DNA of 64,000 bases from Achromobacter ruhlandii (GCF_902859695.1 NZ_CADIJL010000007.1:167429-231428); one strand, 5' to 3'. Positions 1-8,609 are shown, counted from the first letter of the stretch. Numbers and translations are program-made. The notes: generated from the letters alone by a model not told the origin.

Positions 1-346
1 CGTTGGTCTCGTTGTTCAACGTGCGGCAGATCGTGAACAGCACGTCTTCGGACGTGAACGGCTTGCCGTTGGAGAACTTGACGTCGTCGCGCAGCTTGAA
101 TTCCCAGGTCAGGTCGTCCAGGTTCTTCCAGGACGTGGCCAGCGCGGGCACCAGCTTCATGTCGGCACTGCGGCCCACCAGCGAACTGTAGACGTGCGCG
201 GAGAACGCGTCGTTCTGCGTCATCTTGTGGTAGTGGGGGTCGGCCGAGGTGGGTTCGGCGGACAGGCCGATCTTCAGCGTCTGGGCCTGGGCAGCGGCCA
301 AGGGAATGGCGGCGGCCACAAGGGCCAGGGTGGTGCGCAACTTCAT
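1..346 (-). CDS. ABC transporter substrate-binding protein, family 5 (partial)
   Basis: This is the first 115 residues of a periplasmic solute-binding protein of the dipeptide/oligopeptide (SBP_bac_5) family; the rest lies beyond the left edge. It starts with a Sec signal peptide (basic MKLR, then an alanine-rich core ending AAAQA) followed by the mature start QTLKIGLSAEP. The family hallmarks are visible: a TSADPHYHK stretch, and WEFKLRDDVKFSNGKPFTSEDV, the conserved segment before the ligand cleft. The ATG follows a GGAG Shine-Dalgarno. The family delivers peptides, nickel or similar ligands to an inner-membrane ABC importer; the ligand cannot be named from this fragment. A promoter-like sequence lies about 135 bases upstream. 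Confidence 0.9.
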   Translation of the reverse strand, partial: MKLRTTLALVAAAIPLAAAQAQTLKIGLSAEPTSADPHYHKMTQNDAFSAHVYSSLVGRSADMKLVPALATSWKNLDDLTWEFKLRDDVKFSNGKPFTSEDVLFTICRTLNNETN

Positions 347-480
347 GGTGACAACTCCGGATGGGGAACGAACCGGATCGTGCTGGCGGGGGGAAACAGC
401 GGCGGGGCCAACCGGGGGAACGCAACGTCGGCCGGGGGGCTTGCGGTGTTTTTGGCGCCAGGCACGACGGCAAGGGGCCG

Positions 481-510
481 ATTATCGATAGGGGCTTCGC
501 GCGCTGTCAA
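481..510 (-). promoter_or_regulatory. Sigma-70-type promoter for the binding-protein gene
   Basis: Read on the minus strand, a perfect TTGACA (505-510) is followed after 18 bases by GATAAT (481-486). Transcription would begin near 474 and leave a leader of about 125 bases before the ATG at 346. This is the best promoter-like match in the interval. Confidence 0.6.
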
Positions 511-579
511 TGCGCGCCGGGCCGGCGTCAGGGTAAACGCCGAGAGGGGGAATAGCGGGCGAAGCCGTGCGAAAAATGC

Positions 580-636
580 CGATCGCCCCAGTTCGAGGCG
601 GTCCCGCTTCGGGACGGCTTCGCACTGGGGCGATCG
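580..636 (-). terminator. Large stem-loop, probable terminator of the small upstream gene
   Basis: A perfect 13-bp inverted repeat (580-592 and 624-636) encloses a second hairpin, GTCCCG-CTT-CGGGAC (601-615). On the minus strand the outer stem is followed by GCATTTTTCG, a short T-tract. It lies between the gene ending at 828 and the promoter at 481-510, so it probably ends the former transcript. A further 10-base complement (559-568 with 614-623) could form a competing fold. Confidence 0.5.
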
Positions 637-827
637 AGTATTGCGTCGTGGAGGGCGTCGCGGGGGCCCCGCAAGTGGGGCCGGCGCGGCGCGATGGCGC
701 CCGGTAATGAAGACCCGGGCGCCGGGTCCGATGCAGCGGGCGCCGCGTGGGCGGCGGGCGTCGCACCGGCAGCGCGCCAGGCTGAATCGCGGGAGATCGG
801 TCGCGACTCAGGCCGGCACGGCTGGTC

Positions 828-1061
828 TTACCACTGCGAACCGGAGAAGCGCGAGCTGGCGGCGCGGGCCTTGTTCATCGACTCGTTGACTTCGTCGATG
901 AAGGCGAACACGCCAGCGACAGCGGCGGCGATCGCCTTGCCAGCCTTCTTCAGGTTGGTCAGCGGGTGGGAATTCGGTTGGTTCTCGAGGGCGCCGCGGA
1001 GCAGGTCGCGCTCCAGCGCGTCGGTCAGGCGGGCAGTGTGGTTCAGGGTCAGTTCGCTCAT
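828..1061 (-). CDS. Small uncharacterised protein (77 aa)
   Basis: The product is 77 residues: a polar N-terminal part (MSELTLNHTARLTDALERDL), a proline- and asparagine-containing turn, a KKAGKAIAAAVAGVFAFIDEV amphipathic or membrane-active helix around residues 38-58, and a basic tail. I do not recognise the family. It has a good Shine-Dalgarno (GGAG, 8 bases before ATG) and its own sigma-70-like promoter overlapped by a dyad, which supports it being a real, regulated gene. An overlapping frame (808-1098) lacks these signals and is rejected. Function unknown; the central helix could associate with a membrane. Confidence 0.65.
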   Translation of the reverse strand: MSELTLNHTARLTDALERDLLRGALENQPNSHPLTNLKKAGKAIAAAVAGVFAFIDEVNESMNKARAASSRFSGSQW

Positions 1062-1096
1062 GGTTTTCTCCAGTCCGTTTCGTCTTGGGGTAAACC

Positions 1097-1126
1097 ATTA
1101 TAGGGATAACCCTAAATCAAAAGCAA
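1097..1126 (-). promoter_or_regulatory. Promoter of the 77-aa gene
   Basis: On the minus strand TTGCTT (1121-1126) is followed after 18 bases by a perfect TATAAT (1097-1102). The predicted start near 1090 leaves a 28-base leader. The dyad at 1101-1114 fills much of the spacer and touches the -10 box, so a protein bound there would block the polymerase. Confidence 0.6.
1101..1114. promoter_or_regulatory. Dyad operator 1, TAGGG-N4-CCCTA
   Basis: The sequence TAGGGATAACCCTA has perfect 5-base arms. It sits inside the promoter of the 77-aa gene. A second copy with the same arms lies 34 bases upstream. The cognate regulator is not known to me. Confidence 0.5.
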
Positions 1127-1134
1127 CGCGTTTT

Positions 1135-1149
1135 TAGGGGAAAACCCTA
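1135..1149. promoter_or_regulatory. Dyad operator 2, TAGGG-N5-CCCTA
   Basis: The sequence TAGGGGAAAACCCTA repeats the arms of the dyad at 1101-1114. The centres are about 34.5 bp apart, a little over three helical turns, which fits cooperative binding or looping by one regulator. It lies just upstream of the -35 box. Confidence 0.5.
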
Positions 1150-1182
1150 GTATGTTGTAAAAATGTTTTTGCCCCCAGGGAC

Positions 1183-2052
1183 TTAGGCGGTCGGCCCGCC
1201 GTTGCGCAGTCGCCGGGCGGCGTCCGCCAGTTCGCCTGCGGTCAGCCCGATCGGCCCGATGCCCCGGGCCACCAGGGCGTCGGCGGCCGCGCCATGCAGC
1301 CAGACCGCGCCGGCCACGGCTTGCGCCAGCGGCAGGCGCTGGGCCAGCAGCGAGCCCAGGATGCCGGCCAATACGTCCCCGGTTCCGGCCGTGGCCAAGC
1401 CGGGGTTGCCGCTGGTATTGCGCCACCAGGTGCCGTCCGGCGCGCAGACCACGGTGCCCGCGCCCTTCAGGACCACCCAGGCGCCGAAGCGCCGCGCCAG
1501 CGCCTGGGCGGCGGCGGGGCGGTCGGCCTGGATGCCGGGGGTGTCCAGGCCGAGCAGCCGGCCGGCCTCGGCCGGGTGCGGGGTCAGCACCACCGGGCCG
1601 TCGCCCCAGTTGGGCTGGATGCCGCCGTTGGCCAGCAGGTTCAGGCCGTCGGCGTCCAGCACCAGCGGCGCGCCATGGCGCAACACGAACAGCTCGGACA
1701 GGGCGTTGGCCGCGCTCGGGCCGGCGCCGATGCCGCACCCGGCGACCCAGGCGGTCACGCCCCAGTCCGTGTCGAGCAGCGAGCGCGCGTCGCGCAGCAT
1801 CAGTTCCGGTTGCAGCGGATCGCAGGGCAGCGGCGCCGCGTCCTGGGCGAAGCCCACCAGCACCTTACCGGCGCCGGTCTTGAGCGCGGCGCGCGCGGCC
1901 AGCAGCGCCGCGCCTTCCATGCCGCGCCCGCCGCCCACGACGCCAACGGTGCCGAAACTGCCCTTGTGGGTGTCCGGATCGCGGACGGCGAACAACGCCG
2001 GCAGGTCGTCGCGGCGGATCTCGCCGGCAAAGGAGGGGGCGGGGGTGTTCAT
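1183..2052 (-). CDS. nnrD: ADP-dependent NAD(P)H-hydrate dehydratase
   Basis: The enzyme dehydrates damaged NADHX/NADPHX back to NAD(P)H, using ADP or ATP; it is a cytosolic repair enzyme with a ribokinase-like fold. The 289-residue protein carries family landmarks: [13 protein letters not shown] near residues 28-40, [25 protein letters not shown], and the nucleotide/phosphate loop [16 protein letters not shown]. It is the stand-alone C-terminal (CARKD/YjeF_C) domain; the epimerase domain found fused in E. coli YjeF is absent. The gene is divergent from the enoyl-CoA hydratase at 2153. Confidence 0.9.
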   Translation of the reverse strand: MNTPAPSFAGEIRRDDLPALFAVRDPDTHKGSFGTVGVVGGGRGMEGAALLAARAALKTGAGKVLVGFAQDAAPLPCDPLQPELMLRDARSLLDTDWGVTAWVAGCGIGAGPSAANALSELFVLRHGAPLVLDADGLNLLANGGIQPNWGDGPVVLTPHPAEAGRLLGLDTPGIQADRPAAAQALARRFGAWVVLKGAGTVVCAPDGTWWRNTSGNPGLATAGTGDVLAGILGSLLAQRLPLAQAVAGAVWLHGAAADALVARGIGPIGLTAGELADAARRLRNGGPTA

Positions 2053-2152
2053 GGGCTGAGGCTCCGGGATCGGCGGCGGGCGCTGGGGATGGGGCTATCC
2101 ACTATAGTGCCCCAAAACGCGCGGCCTTCCGCCCGCGCCACCGGAGACGACG

Positions 2153-2986
2153 ATGACCGATATCACGCTGGAACACTATTCCGCCTACGAGTCCCTCAAG
2201 CTGCGCCGCCATCCCAATGGCGTGCTGGAGCTGATCATGGGGTCCAAGGACGGCAAGCCGGGCAAGCTGTCCACCGCCGACGACCGCATGCACCGCGAGC
2301 TGGCCGACATCTGGCGCGATATCGACACCGACCCCGACACCCGCGTGGTGGTGATCCGCGGCGAGGGCAAGGGTTTCTCGGGCGGCGGCGACCTGGACCT
2401 GGTGCAGCAGATGGCGGACGACTTCGACGTGCGCACCCGCGTCTGGCGCGAGGCGCGCGACCTGGTCTACAACATCATCAACTGCAGCAAGCCGATCGTG
2501 TCGGCGATGCACGGCGCCGCCGTGGGCGCGGGGCTGGTGGCCGGCCTGCTGGCCGACATCTCGATCGCCGCGCGCGACGCCCGCATCATCGACGGCCACA
2601 CCCGCCTGGGCGTCACCGCCGGCGACCATGCCGCCATCGTCTGGCCGCTGCTGTGCGGCATGGCGCGCGCCAAGTACTACCTGATGCTGTGCGAAACCGT
2701 GAGCGGCGAAGAGGCCGAGCGCATCGGCCTGGTGTCGCTGTGCGTGGACGAGGCCGAGTTGATCGGCCGCGCTTTCGAGGTGGCCAACCGCCTGGCGGCG
2801 GGCTCGCAGACCGCGATCCGCTGGACCAAGTATTCACTGAACAACTGGCTGCGCATGGCCGGCCCGACCTTCGATACGTCGCTGGCGCTGGAGTTCATGG
2901 GATTTGGCGGCCCGGACGTGCGCGAAGGCGTGCAGTCGCTGCGTGAGCGGCGGGCGCCGAACTTCCGGCCCGACTCGCCCTTCTGA
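2153..2986 (+). CDS. Enoyl-CoA hydratase/isomerase family protein
   Basis: A 277-residue crotonase-fold protein, probably acting on an acyl-CoA thioester in the cytosol. The oxyanion-hole motifs are clear: [13 protein letters not shown] and the HGAAVGAGL turn. The segment that usually carries the first catalytic glutamate reads [15 protein letters not shown], with Asp/His where hydratases often have Glu, so a classical hydratase mechanism is doubtful; the family also contains isomerases, thioesterases and decarboxylases. The start ATG has a GGAG-type Shine-Dalgarno. It is transcribed alone, with the next genes convergent. Confidence 0.85.
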   Translation: MTDITLEHYSAYESLKLRRHPNGVLELIMGSKDGKPGKLSTADDRMHRELADIWRDIDTDPDTRVVVIRGEGKGFSGGGDLDLVQQMADDFDVRTRVWREARDLVYNIINCSKPIVSAMHGAAVGAGLVAGLLADISIAARDARIIDGHTRLGVTAGDHAAIVWPLLCGMARAKYYLMLCETVSGEEAERIGLVSLCVDEAELIGRAFEVANRLAAGSQTAIRWTKYSLNNWLRMAGPTFDTSLALEFMGFGGPDVREGVQSLRERRAPNFRPDSPF

Positions 2987-3101
2987 CAAGGACGGCTGCC
3001 GGCCGCGTCCGGCCCCGCGCCGGGCGGGATCTGGCCAAGCGTCCCGGCCCAGGCGTCGCATGCGGCGGCGCGGGCGCGCAAGGCGCCCGGCCGTGCCGGA
3101 T

Positions 3102-3842
3102 TCACTTCTTGAAGAACGCCGCGAACGCGGCCTGCGCCTCTTCCGTCTGCAGGCGGGCGCGGAACTGCTGCGCCTCGTAATCGAGCGTGTCCTGGATCGC
3201 CTGCCGGTCCGGGCGCTTGAGCATGGCCTTGGTCAGCCGCAGCGCGGCCGGCGGTTGTTTCGCCAGGCTGGCGGCGGTGGCCTGCGCGGCCGCCAGGGCG
3301 CCGCCCTTGGCGGTGACCGCGGTGGCCAGGCCGGCCTCGCATGCTTCCCGCGCCGAGAACGCCTTGCCCTGCAACAGCCATTCGGCGGCCCGGCGGGCGC
3401 CGGCCAGGCGCGGCATCAGCAGGCTGGACGCGCCCTCCGGGCACAGGCCCAGCGCCACGAACGGCATGCGCAGGGTGGCGCCTTCGCCGATGTAGACGAA
3501 GTCGCAATGCTGCAGCAGCGTCACGCCGATGCCGATGGCGTAGCCCTCGACGGCGGCGATGACCGGCACGTCGGCCTGCGTCAGCGCGCGCAGGAAGGTC
3601 AGGCCGGCGCTGTCGCCGGCGCCGCGTTCGGCCTGGAAATCGCGCAGGTCGTTGCCGGCAGTGAAGTGTTCGCCGGCCCCGGCCAGGATCACCGCCGACA
3701 CGCCGGTGTCGGCGCTGGCCAGCGCGATCTGTTCGGTCAACGCCGTGTAGGTGGCCGTGTCGAGGGCGTTGCGGCGGTCCTGGCGATCGATCACCAGCGT
3801 CAGCACCGCGCCGTCGCGCGTGACCCGCAGCCCGGCGCTCAT
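3102..3842 (-). CDS. Enoyl-CoA hydratase
   Basis: This 246-residue crotonase-family protein hydrates or isomerises enoyl-CoA esters in the cytosol. It shows [13 protein letters not shown] and [17 protein letters not shown] (oxyanion hole) and retains a glutamate in [15 protein letters not shown], the position expected for a catalytic acid/base. Its ATG overlaps the TGA of the upstream gene (ATGA, 3839-3842), so it is co-translated with the nitronate monooxygenase family gene. The open frame continues upstream only as a shadow of that gene. Confidence 0.88.
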   Translation of the reverse strand: MSAGLRVTRDGAVLTLVIDRQDRRNALDTATYTALTEQIALASADTGVSAVILAGAGEHFTAGNDLRDFQAERGAGDSAGLTFLRALTQADVPVIAAVEGYAIGIGVTLLQHCDFVYIGEGATLRMPFVALGLCPEGASSLLMPRLAGARRAAEWLLQGKAFSAREACEAGLATAVTAKGGALAAAQATAASLAKQPPAALRLTKAMLKRPDRQAIQDTLDYEAQQFRARLQTEEAQAAFAAFFKK

Positions 3843-4810
3843 GCGAAGGTCCTGGCGGCCAGTTGCGTCTTGGCCTCGGCGTATTCGCGGCGCAGCGTGT
3901 CGACGATCTGGCGCGTCGGCTGCACGCTGCCGATGTTGCCCACGCCCTGGCCCGCGCCCCAGATGTCCTTCCACGGCTTGACGCGGCTGGAGCCGAAATT
4001 GGAGGCGCCGCTGTCCGGCTGCGGCAGGTTGGCCGGATCGAGGCCGGCGGCGCTGATGCTGGCCTTCAGGTAGTTGCCGGGGATGCCGGTGAAGAACGGG
4101 GTGTAGAGGATGTCGGCGGCGCTGGCCTCGACGATGGCGGCCTTGTAGCCCTCGCTGGCGTTGGCTTCCTCGCTGGCGATGAAGCGCGTGCCCATGTAGG
4201 CGAAGTCCACGCCCATGGCGAGCGCGGCCAGCACCTGGGCGCCGGAGGTGATGGCGCCCGACAGGATCAGCGGGCCATCGTAGAAGCGGCGCACCTCGGA
4301 CACCAGCGCGAACGGGCTGAGGGTGCCGGCATGGCCGCCCGCGCCCGCGCACACCAGGATCAGGCCGTCCACGCCCGCTTCCAGCGCCTTTTCGGCGTGG
4401 CGGATGGTGGTGACGTCGTGGAACACCTTGCCGCCCCAGTCGTGGATGCCTTTGACCAGGTCGCCGGGGGCGCGCAGGCTGGTGATGATCAGTGGCACGC
4501 GGTGGCTGGCGCACACTGCCAGGTCCTGTTCGAGCCGGTCGTTGGACTGGTGGATGATCTGGTTGACGGCGTAGGGCGCGACGGCGGCGCGGGGGTTGGC
4601 CTCGCGGTACGAGGCCAGGCCGGCCTGGATCTCGTCCAGCCAGTCGGTCAGCAGGCTCTGCGGACGCGCGTTCAGCGCCGGAAACGAACCGACGATGCCG
4701 CTCGTGCATTGGGCGACGACCAGCTTCGGGTTGGACACGATGAACATGGGGGCGCTGATGACCGGCAGGGACATCTGGCCATACAGATCTGTCACGAGGG
4801 AGTGGGGCAT
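3839..4810 (-). CDS. Nitronate monooxygenase (2-nitropropane dioxygenase) family protein
   Basis: A 323-residue FMN-dependent TIM-barrel protein. Landmarks are [16 protein letters not shown] near the N-terminus, a central [19 protein letters not shown] (the conserved histidine/phosphate-loop region), [35 protein letters not shown], and a C-terminal helical part. The family includes true nitronate monooxygenases and less well defined enoyl-type FMN enzymes; its pairing with an enoyl-CoA hydratase and a divergent TetR/acyl-CoA dehydrogenase operon suggests acyl chain metabolism here. I chose ATG 4810; a TTG 36 bases upstream is possible. No strong Shine-Dalgarno is visible at either. Confidence 0.85.
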   Translation of the reverse strand: MPHSLVTDLYGQMSLPVISAPMFIVSNPKLVVAQCTSGIVGSFPALNARPQSLLTDWLDEIQAGLASYREANPRAAVAPYAVNQIIHQSNDRLEQDLAVCASHRVPLIITSLRAPGDLVKGIHDWGGKVFHDVTTIRHAEKALEAGVDGLILVCAGAGGHAGTLSPFALVSEVRRFYDGPLILSGAITSGAQVLAALAMGVDFAYMGTRFIASEEANASEGYKAAIVEASAADILYTPFFTGIPGNYLKASISAAGLDPANLPQPDSGASNFGSSRVKPWKDIWGAGQGVGNIGSVQPTRQIVDTLRREYAEAKTQLAARTFA

Positions 4811-4887
4811 AACGGCGTCACGTGTGGTTTCGGGTTGAGCGCCCAAGCCGCGCTTGCGTGGCGGAAAGGGATGTGTCTACAATTACC

Positions 4888-4903
4888 TACCGACCGTCCG
4901 GTA
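4888..4903. promoter_or_regulatory. TetR-type operator
   Basis: An inverted repeat TACCG-N6-CGGTA, with the ACCGACCG-type core typical of TetR regulators of acyl-CoA genes, sits between the nitronate monooxygenase gene and the divergent tetR gene, in an AT-richer stretch expected to hold both promoters. It is probably the autoregulatory site of the TetR protein encoded at 5010. This is inferred from position and symmetry. Confidence 0.6.
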
Positions 4904-5009
4904 ATTAATTAATCTTTATTTAACGGCAAGCGCCGAACCGCTGTCAATGGAACGGAACCGCCCGTGGTCCGGCATTGCCTGCCTCGACGCCGCCTCACCA
5001 GGTTCCCTC

Positions 5010-5633
5010 ATGGCGACTTCCGCAGCCCCCGCCACCAAACGCGCCCGCGCCGGCCGACCGCCAACGCTGGCGGCCCCGCGCGAACGCATCCTGGCCGAAG
5101 CCGCCAAGCTGTTCGCGCGCAGCGGCTACGACGGCAGTTCGGTGTCGGACCTGGCCGCCGCCATTGGCGTGTCCAAGGCCGCCATCTATCACTACTTCAC
5201 CACCAAGCAGGACATCTACGACGCCATCATCCTGGCGGTGCTCAATGGCCTGAACCAGAGCGTCGGCCAGGACGTGGCGCGCGCCGAGGGCGGCGCCGCC
5301 CGCCTGCGCGCCTTCATGGTCGGCCACGCCCGCTATTTCGAGCAGCACCACGCCGAGTTCGTCACCATGCTGATCGGCTATTCCGGCATGGCGCTGCCCG
5401 AGCGCGAGGACGCTGCCCGATTGCGCGACGGCTACGAGAAGCGCCTGCGCGACCTGATCGCGCAGGGCGTGGCCGAGGGCGCGTTCCGGCCGCTGGACGT
5501 GCCCGCCACCGGCCGCGCCGTGCTGTCGATGCTGAACTGGATGGTGCGCTGGTACAAGCCCGGCCAGGGCGACAGCGCCGAGACCATCGCCGCCGGCTAT
5601 TTCGATTTACTGGTTGGCGGCATGCGCCCCTGA
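5010..5633 (+). CDS. TetR family transcriptional regulator
   Basis: A 207-residue repressor: an N-terminal helix-turn-helix (ILAEAAKLFARSGYDGSSVSDLAAAIGVSKAAIYHYFTTKQDIYDAI, roughly residues 29-73) followed by an all-helical ligand domain. It is divergent from the nitronate monooxygenase-enoyl-CoA hydratase pair and 35 bases ahead of an acyl-CoA dehydrogenase. It therefore likely controls both transcripts in response to an acyl-CoA, through the dyad at 4888-4903. The open frame extends to 4947, but the ATG at 5010 fits usual family length better. Confidence 0.88.
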   Translation: MATSAAPATKRARAGRPPTLAAPRERILAEAAKLFARSGYDGSSVSDLAAAIGVSKAAIYHYFTTKQDIYDAIILAVLNGLNQSVGQDVARAEGGAARLRAFMVGHARYFEQHHAEFVTMLIGYSGMALPEREDAARLRDGYEKRLRDLIAQGVAEGAFRPLDVPATGRAVLSMLNWMVRWYKPGQGDSAETIAAGYFDLLVGGMRP

Positions 5634-5668
5634 GCGCCGCCGCCCCGCACTCCCGAGAGACTGACATC

Positions 5669-6817
5669 ATGGCCCTGGATACCGAAACCCTGACCCTGTT
5701 GCTGGACGCCGTGCGCCGCTTCGTGCACGAACGCCTGATTCCCGCCGAGGACGAACTGGCCGCCAGCGGCCAGGTGCCGCCGGACATCGTCGCCGAAATG
5801 CGCGAGCTGGGCCTGTTCGGCCTGTCGATCTCGCCCGACCACGGCGGCCTGGGCCTGACGATGGAAGAAGAAGTGAAGGTGGTGTTCGAACTGGGCCAGA
5901 CCTCGCCCGCGTTCCGTTCGCTGGCCGGCACCAACATCGGCATCGGCTCGCAGGCCATCGTGCTGGCCGGCACGGACGAACAGCGCGCCCGTTACCTGCC
6001 GCGCCTGGCCAGCGGCGAACTGATCGGCTCGTTCGCGCTGACCGAACCCGATGCCGGCTCCGACGCCATGGCGCTGCGCCTGTCGGCCGAACGCGACGGC
6101 GACCATTACGTGCTCAACGGCACCAAGCGCTACATCACCAACGCGCCCATCGCCGGCCTGTTCTCGGTGATGGCGCGCACCGCGCCCGAACGCCGCGCCA
6201 ATTCCATTTCGTGCTTCCTGGTCGAAGCCGGCACGCCGGGCCTCATCATCGGCAAGCCGGACAAGAAAATGGGCCAGGCCGGCGCGCTTACCAGCGACGT
6301 GGTGTTCGACAACTGCCGCGTCCCCGCCTCGGCCCTGCTGGGCGGCGAGGAAGGCAATGGTTTCCGCACCTCGATGCGCGTGCTCGACAAGGGCCGCCTG
6401 CACATCTCGGCCCTGTGCGTCGGCATCGCCGACCGCCTGCTGCGCGACGCTGTCAAATACGCCACCGAACGCAAGCAGTTCGGCCAGCCCATCGCCGAGT
6501 TCCAGTTGATCCAGGCCATGATCGCCGACAGCCAGGCCGAACTCTACGCCGCCCGCTGCATGGTCCTGGACGCCGCCCGCCTGCGCGATCGCGGCGAGAA
6601 CACCACCATGCAGGCCGCCTGCTGCAAACTCTACGCCACCGAAATGGTCGGCCGCGTCGCCGACCGCGCCGTCCAGATCCACGGCGGCGCCGGCTACATG
6701 TCCGAATACGCCGTCGAACGCTTCTACCGCGACGTGCGCCTCTTCCGCATCTTCGAAGGCACCTCGCAAATCCAGCAACTGGTCATCGCCCGCGAGGTCA
6801 TCAAGGCCAACAGCTAA
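5669..6817 (+). CDS. Acyl-CoA dehydrogenase
   Basis: A 382-residue FAD enzyme catalysing alpha,beta-dehydrogenation of an acyl-CoA with electron transfer to ETF. It shows the standard layout: N-terminal helical domain, the FAD/substrate motif ALTEPDAGSDAMALRLSA, a middle beta domain (YVLNGTKRYITNAP), and a C-terminal helical domain with YMSEYAVERFYRDVRLFRIFEGTSQIQ; the glutamate in IFEGTS matches the catalytic base of short/medium-chain enzymes. It is in an operon with the TetR gene. Chain specificity cannot be read from the sequence. Confidence 0.92.
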   Translation: MALDTETLTLLLDAVRRFVHERLIPAEDELAASGQVPPDIVAEMRELGLFGLSISPDHGGLGLTMEEEVKVVFELGQTSPAFRSLAGTNIGIGSQAIVLAGTDEQRARYLPRLASGELIGSFALTEPDAGSDAMALRLSAERDGDHYVLNGTKRYITNAPIAGLFSVMARTAPERRANSISCFLVEAGTPGLIIGKPDKKMGQAGALTSDVVFDNCRVPASALLGGEEGNGFRTSMRVLDKGRLHISALCVGIADRLLRDAVKYATERKQFGQPIAEFQLIQAMIADSQAELYAARCMVLDAARLRDRGENTTMQAACCKLYATEMVGRVADRAVQIHGGAGYMSEYAVERFYRDVRLFRIFEGTSQIQQLVIAREVIKANS

Positions 6818-6984
6818 GCCGTGCGAAGGCGTGGCGGGCATCCACCCGCCACCCCCGATGCCGACACCTCAACACTGGAGCAATAGGGCAGGGCGCCATG
6901 CCTCGTGTGCCGCCAGGCGGCCATGCAACGTGAAGGTCCTCCACCCCCGCGCAGCGTCATCACCCAACCGCAAAACAGCATGTA

Positions 6985-7019
6985 AGCCAAAGAAGGCTGC
7001 CCGCGCAGCCGCCTTTGGC
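6985..7019 (+). terminator. Hairpin after acyl-CoA dehydrogenase, possible terminator
   Basis: Arms GCCAAAG...CTTTGGC and inner GGCTGC/GCAGCC, separated by a small internal loop and a CCGC loop, give a strong stem. No T-tract follows, so termination is only a suggestion. Confidence 0.35.
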
Positions 7020-7111
7020 GGGCCCCGCACTACCTCTCCACCCCCCGATGGTCGCCATCAAAATGCCAAGCAAACCGCCCGCCCCAGCACCCGCCATGAA
7101 CCTTCAGCGCA

Positions 7112-7271
7112 GCCCTTTGCGGTGTGGCGTGGGGAATGGGGGGCGTGTAGATGCGCCCGACGGAAACCGTAGGGAGCCGCAGGCGGACGAGGTTGAGGAC
7201 GGGGCAGTCCGGAGCGAACGCTCCGGACCGCAATCGTAGCCCCCCATTCCCCACGCCACACCGCAAAGGGC
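7112..7271. repeat. 160-bp element with perfect 33-bp terminal inverted repeats
   Basis: Positions 7112-7144 are repeated exactly in inverse orientation at 7239-7271. The 94-base interior holds a second perfect dyad, GTCCGGAGCG-AA-CGCTCCGGAC (7207-7228). No coding capacity and no obvious target duplication flank it. The form resembles a small non-autonomous mobile element or a long intergenic cruciform/hairpin repeat. Copies elsewhere in the genome cannot be checked here. Confidence 0.7.
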
Positions 7272-7379
7272 GTCTAAAGAACCCACCCGCGTCCCCCCAA
7301 AACGACCACCCCAACACACCCAAGCCCCCACCGGCTAATATCCCCACTGACCTAATACTCTTTGGCGAAAAGATAAAAG

Positions 7380-8609
7380 ATGTCGCAACGTCCCGCTCCC
7401 CTGACAGGCATCCGCGTCCTGGACCTGACCCGCGTTCTCGCCGGCCCCTGGTGCACCCAGAACCTGGCCGACCTCGGCGCCGAAGTCATCAAGATCGAGC
7501 GCCCCGGCGCCGGTGACGACACCCGCGCCTGGGGCCCCCCGTACCTGAAGGACGCGGCCGGCAACGACACCACCGAAGCCGCCTACTACCTCTCTGCCAA
7601 CCGCAACAAGTTCTCCGTCGCCCTCGACATCGCCTCGCCGCGCGGCGCCGAACTGGTGCGCGAACTGGCCCTGCAGAGCGACATCCTGGTCGAGAACTTC
7701 AAGGTCGGCGGCCTGGCCAAGTACGGCCTGGACTACGCCAGCCTCAAGGAAGTGAACCCGCGCCTGATCTACTGCTCGATCACCGGCTTCGGCCAGACCG
7801 GTCCGTACGCCAGCCGCCCGGGTTATGACTTCATGATCCAGGGCATGGGCGGCCTGATGAGCATCACCGGCGAGCGCGACGACCTGCCCGGCGGCGGCCC
7901 GCAGAAAGCGGGCGTGGCCGTGGCCGACCTGATGACCGGCATGTACTCCACCGTCGGCATCCTGGCCGCGCTGCACGAGCGCTCGGTCAGCGGCCTGGGC
8001 CAGCACATCGACATGGCGCTGCTGGATTGCCAGGTCGCCATGCTGGCGAACCAGAACCTGAACTTCATGACCTCCGGCAACGCGCCGCGCCGGGCCGGCA
8101 ACGCGCACCAGAACCTGGTGCCGTACCAGGTATTCGCCGCCAGCGACGGCCACCTGATCGTCGCGGTCGGCAACGACAGCCAGTTCCGCAACTACTGCGG
8201 CGCCATCGGCCTGCCCGAGCTGTCGGCCGATCCGCGTTTTTCCACCAACCCGCAGCGCGTCAAGAACCGCGAGGCGCTGGTGCCGCTGCTGGCCGAACGC
8301 ATGGCCACCGGCGCGCGCGATCACTGGCTCGCCTCGCTCGAGGCCGTGGGCGTGCCGGTCGGCCCGATCAATACGCTCGACCAGGTCTACGAAGACCCGC
8401 AGGTGCTGGCGCGCGGCATGAAGCGCGAATTGCCGCATCCGACCGCGGGCACCGTGCCCATGGCCGCCAGTCCGCTGAAGTTCTCGGGCAGCCCGGTCGA
8501 ATATCGCCGCGCGCCGCCCATGCTGGGCGAACACACCGCGCAGGTGCTGGCCGAAAAGCTCGGGCTGTCGGCCGCGGAAATCCAGGCGCTGGCGCAAAGC
8601 CCGTCCTGA
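7380..8609 (+). CDS. CaiB/BaiF (class III) CoA-transferase
   Basis: A 409-residue cytosolic enzyme that moves CoA between carboxylic acids. The N-terminal GIRVLDLTRVLAGPWCTQNLADLGAEVIKIERPGAGDDTR block is characteristic, as is GFGQTGPYASRPGYDFMIQGMGGLMS, where the aspartate (about residue 150) is the likely acyl-anhydride/thioester carrier. HQNLVPYQVFAASDGHLIVAVGND matches the linker/second domain. The following gene, 72 bases on, is a 3-hydroxyacyl-CoA dehydrogenase, so the acid activated here may be oxidised as a CoA thioester. Its substrate is not determinable. Confidence 0.92.
   Translation: MSQRPAPLTGIRVLDLTRVLAGPWCTQNLADLGAEVIKIERPGAGDDTRAWGPPYLKDAAGNDTTEAAYYLSANRNKFSVALDIASPRGAELVRELALQSDILVENFKVGGLAKYGLDYASLKEVNPRLIYCSITGFGQTGPYASRPGYDFMIQGMGGLMSITGERDDLPGGGPQKAGVAVADLMTGMYSTVGILAALHERSVSGLGQHIDMALLDCQVAMLANQNLNFMTSGNAPRRAGNAHQNLVPYQVFAASDGHLIVAVGNDSQFRNYCGAIGLPELSADPRFSTNPQRVKNREALVPLLAERMATGARDHWLASLEAVGVPVGPINTLDQVYEDPQVLARGMKRELPHPTAGTVPMAASPLKFSGSPVEYRRAPPMLGEHTAQVLAEKLGLSAAEIQALAQSPS

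Larger units (their letters stand above)
347..827. other. Intergenic region with terminator-like fold and promoter
   Basis: No convincing gene lies here; the open frames lack start signals and family character. It contains the promoter at 481-510 and the strong dyad at 580-636. The rest (637-827) is GC-rich with no recognisable element. Confidence 0.6.
6818..7379. other. 562-base intergenic region with dyad elements
   Basis: I find no plausible gene here. It contains a hairpin just downstream of the acyl-CoA dehydrogenase (6985-7019) and a 160-bp symmetric element (7112-7271). The last 60 bases carry the presumed promoter and ribosome site of the CoA-transferase gene, including TAATAC at 7353-7358. 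Confidence 0.6.

Noticed and set aside
808..1098. Alternative 96-residue frame over the 77-residue gene
   Set aside because: It has no good ribosome site, begins inside the promoter leader, and its translation is rich in Arg/Pro typical of shadow frames.
1294..2946. 550-residue plus-strand open frame across nnrD and the enoyl-CoA hydratase
   Set aside because: Antisense to nnrD and out of frame with the hydratase; no family character, no ribosome site.
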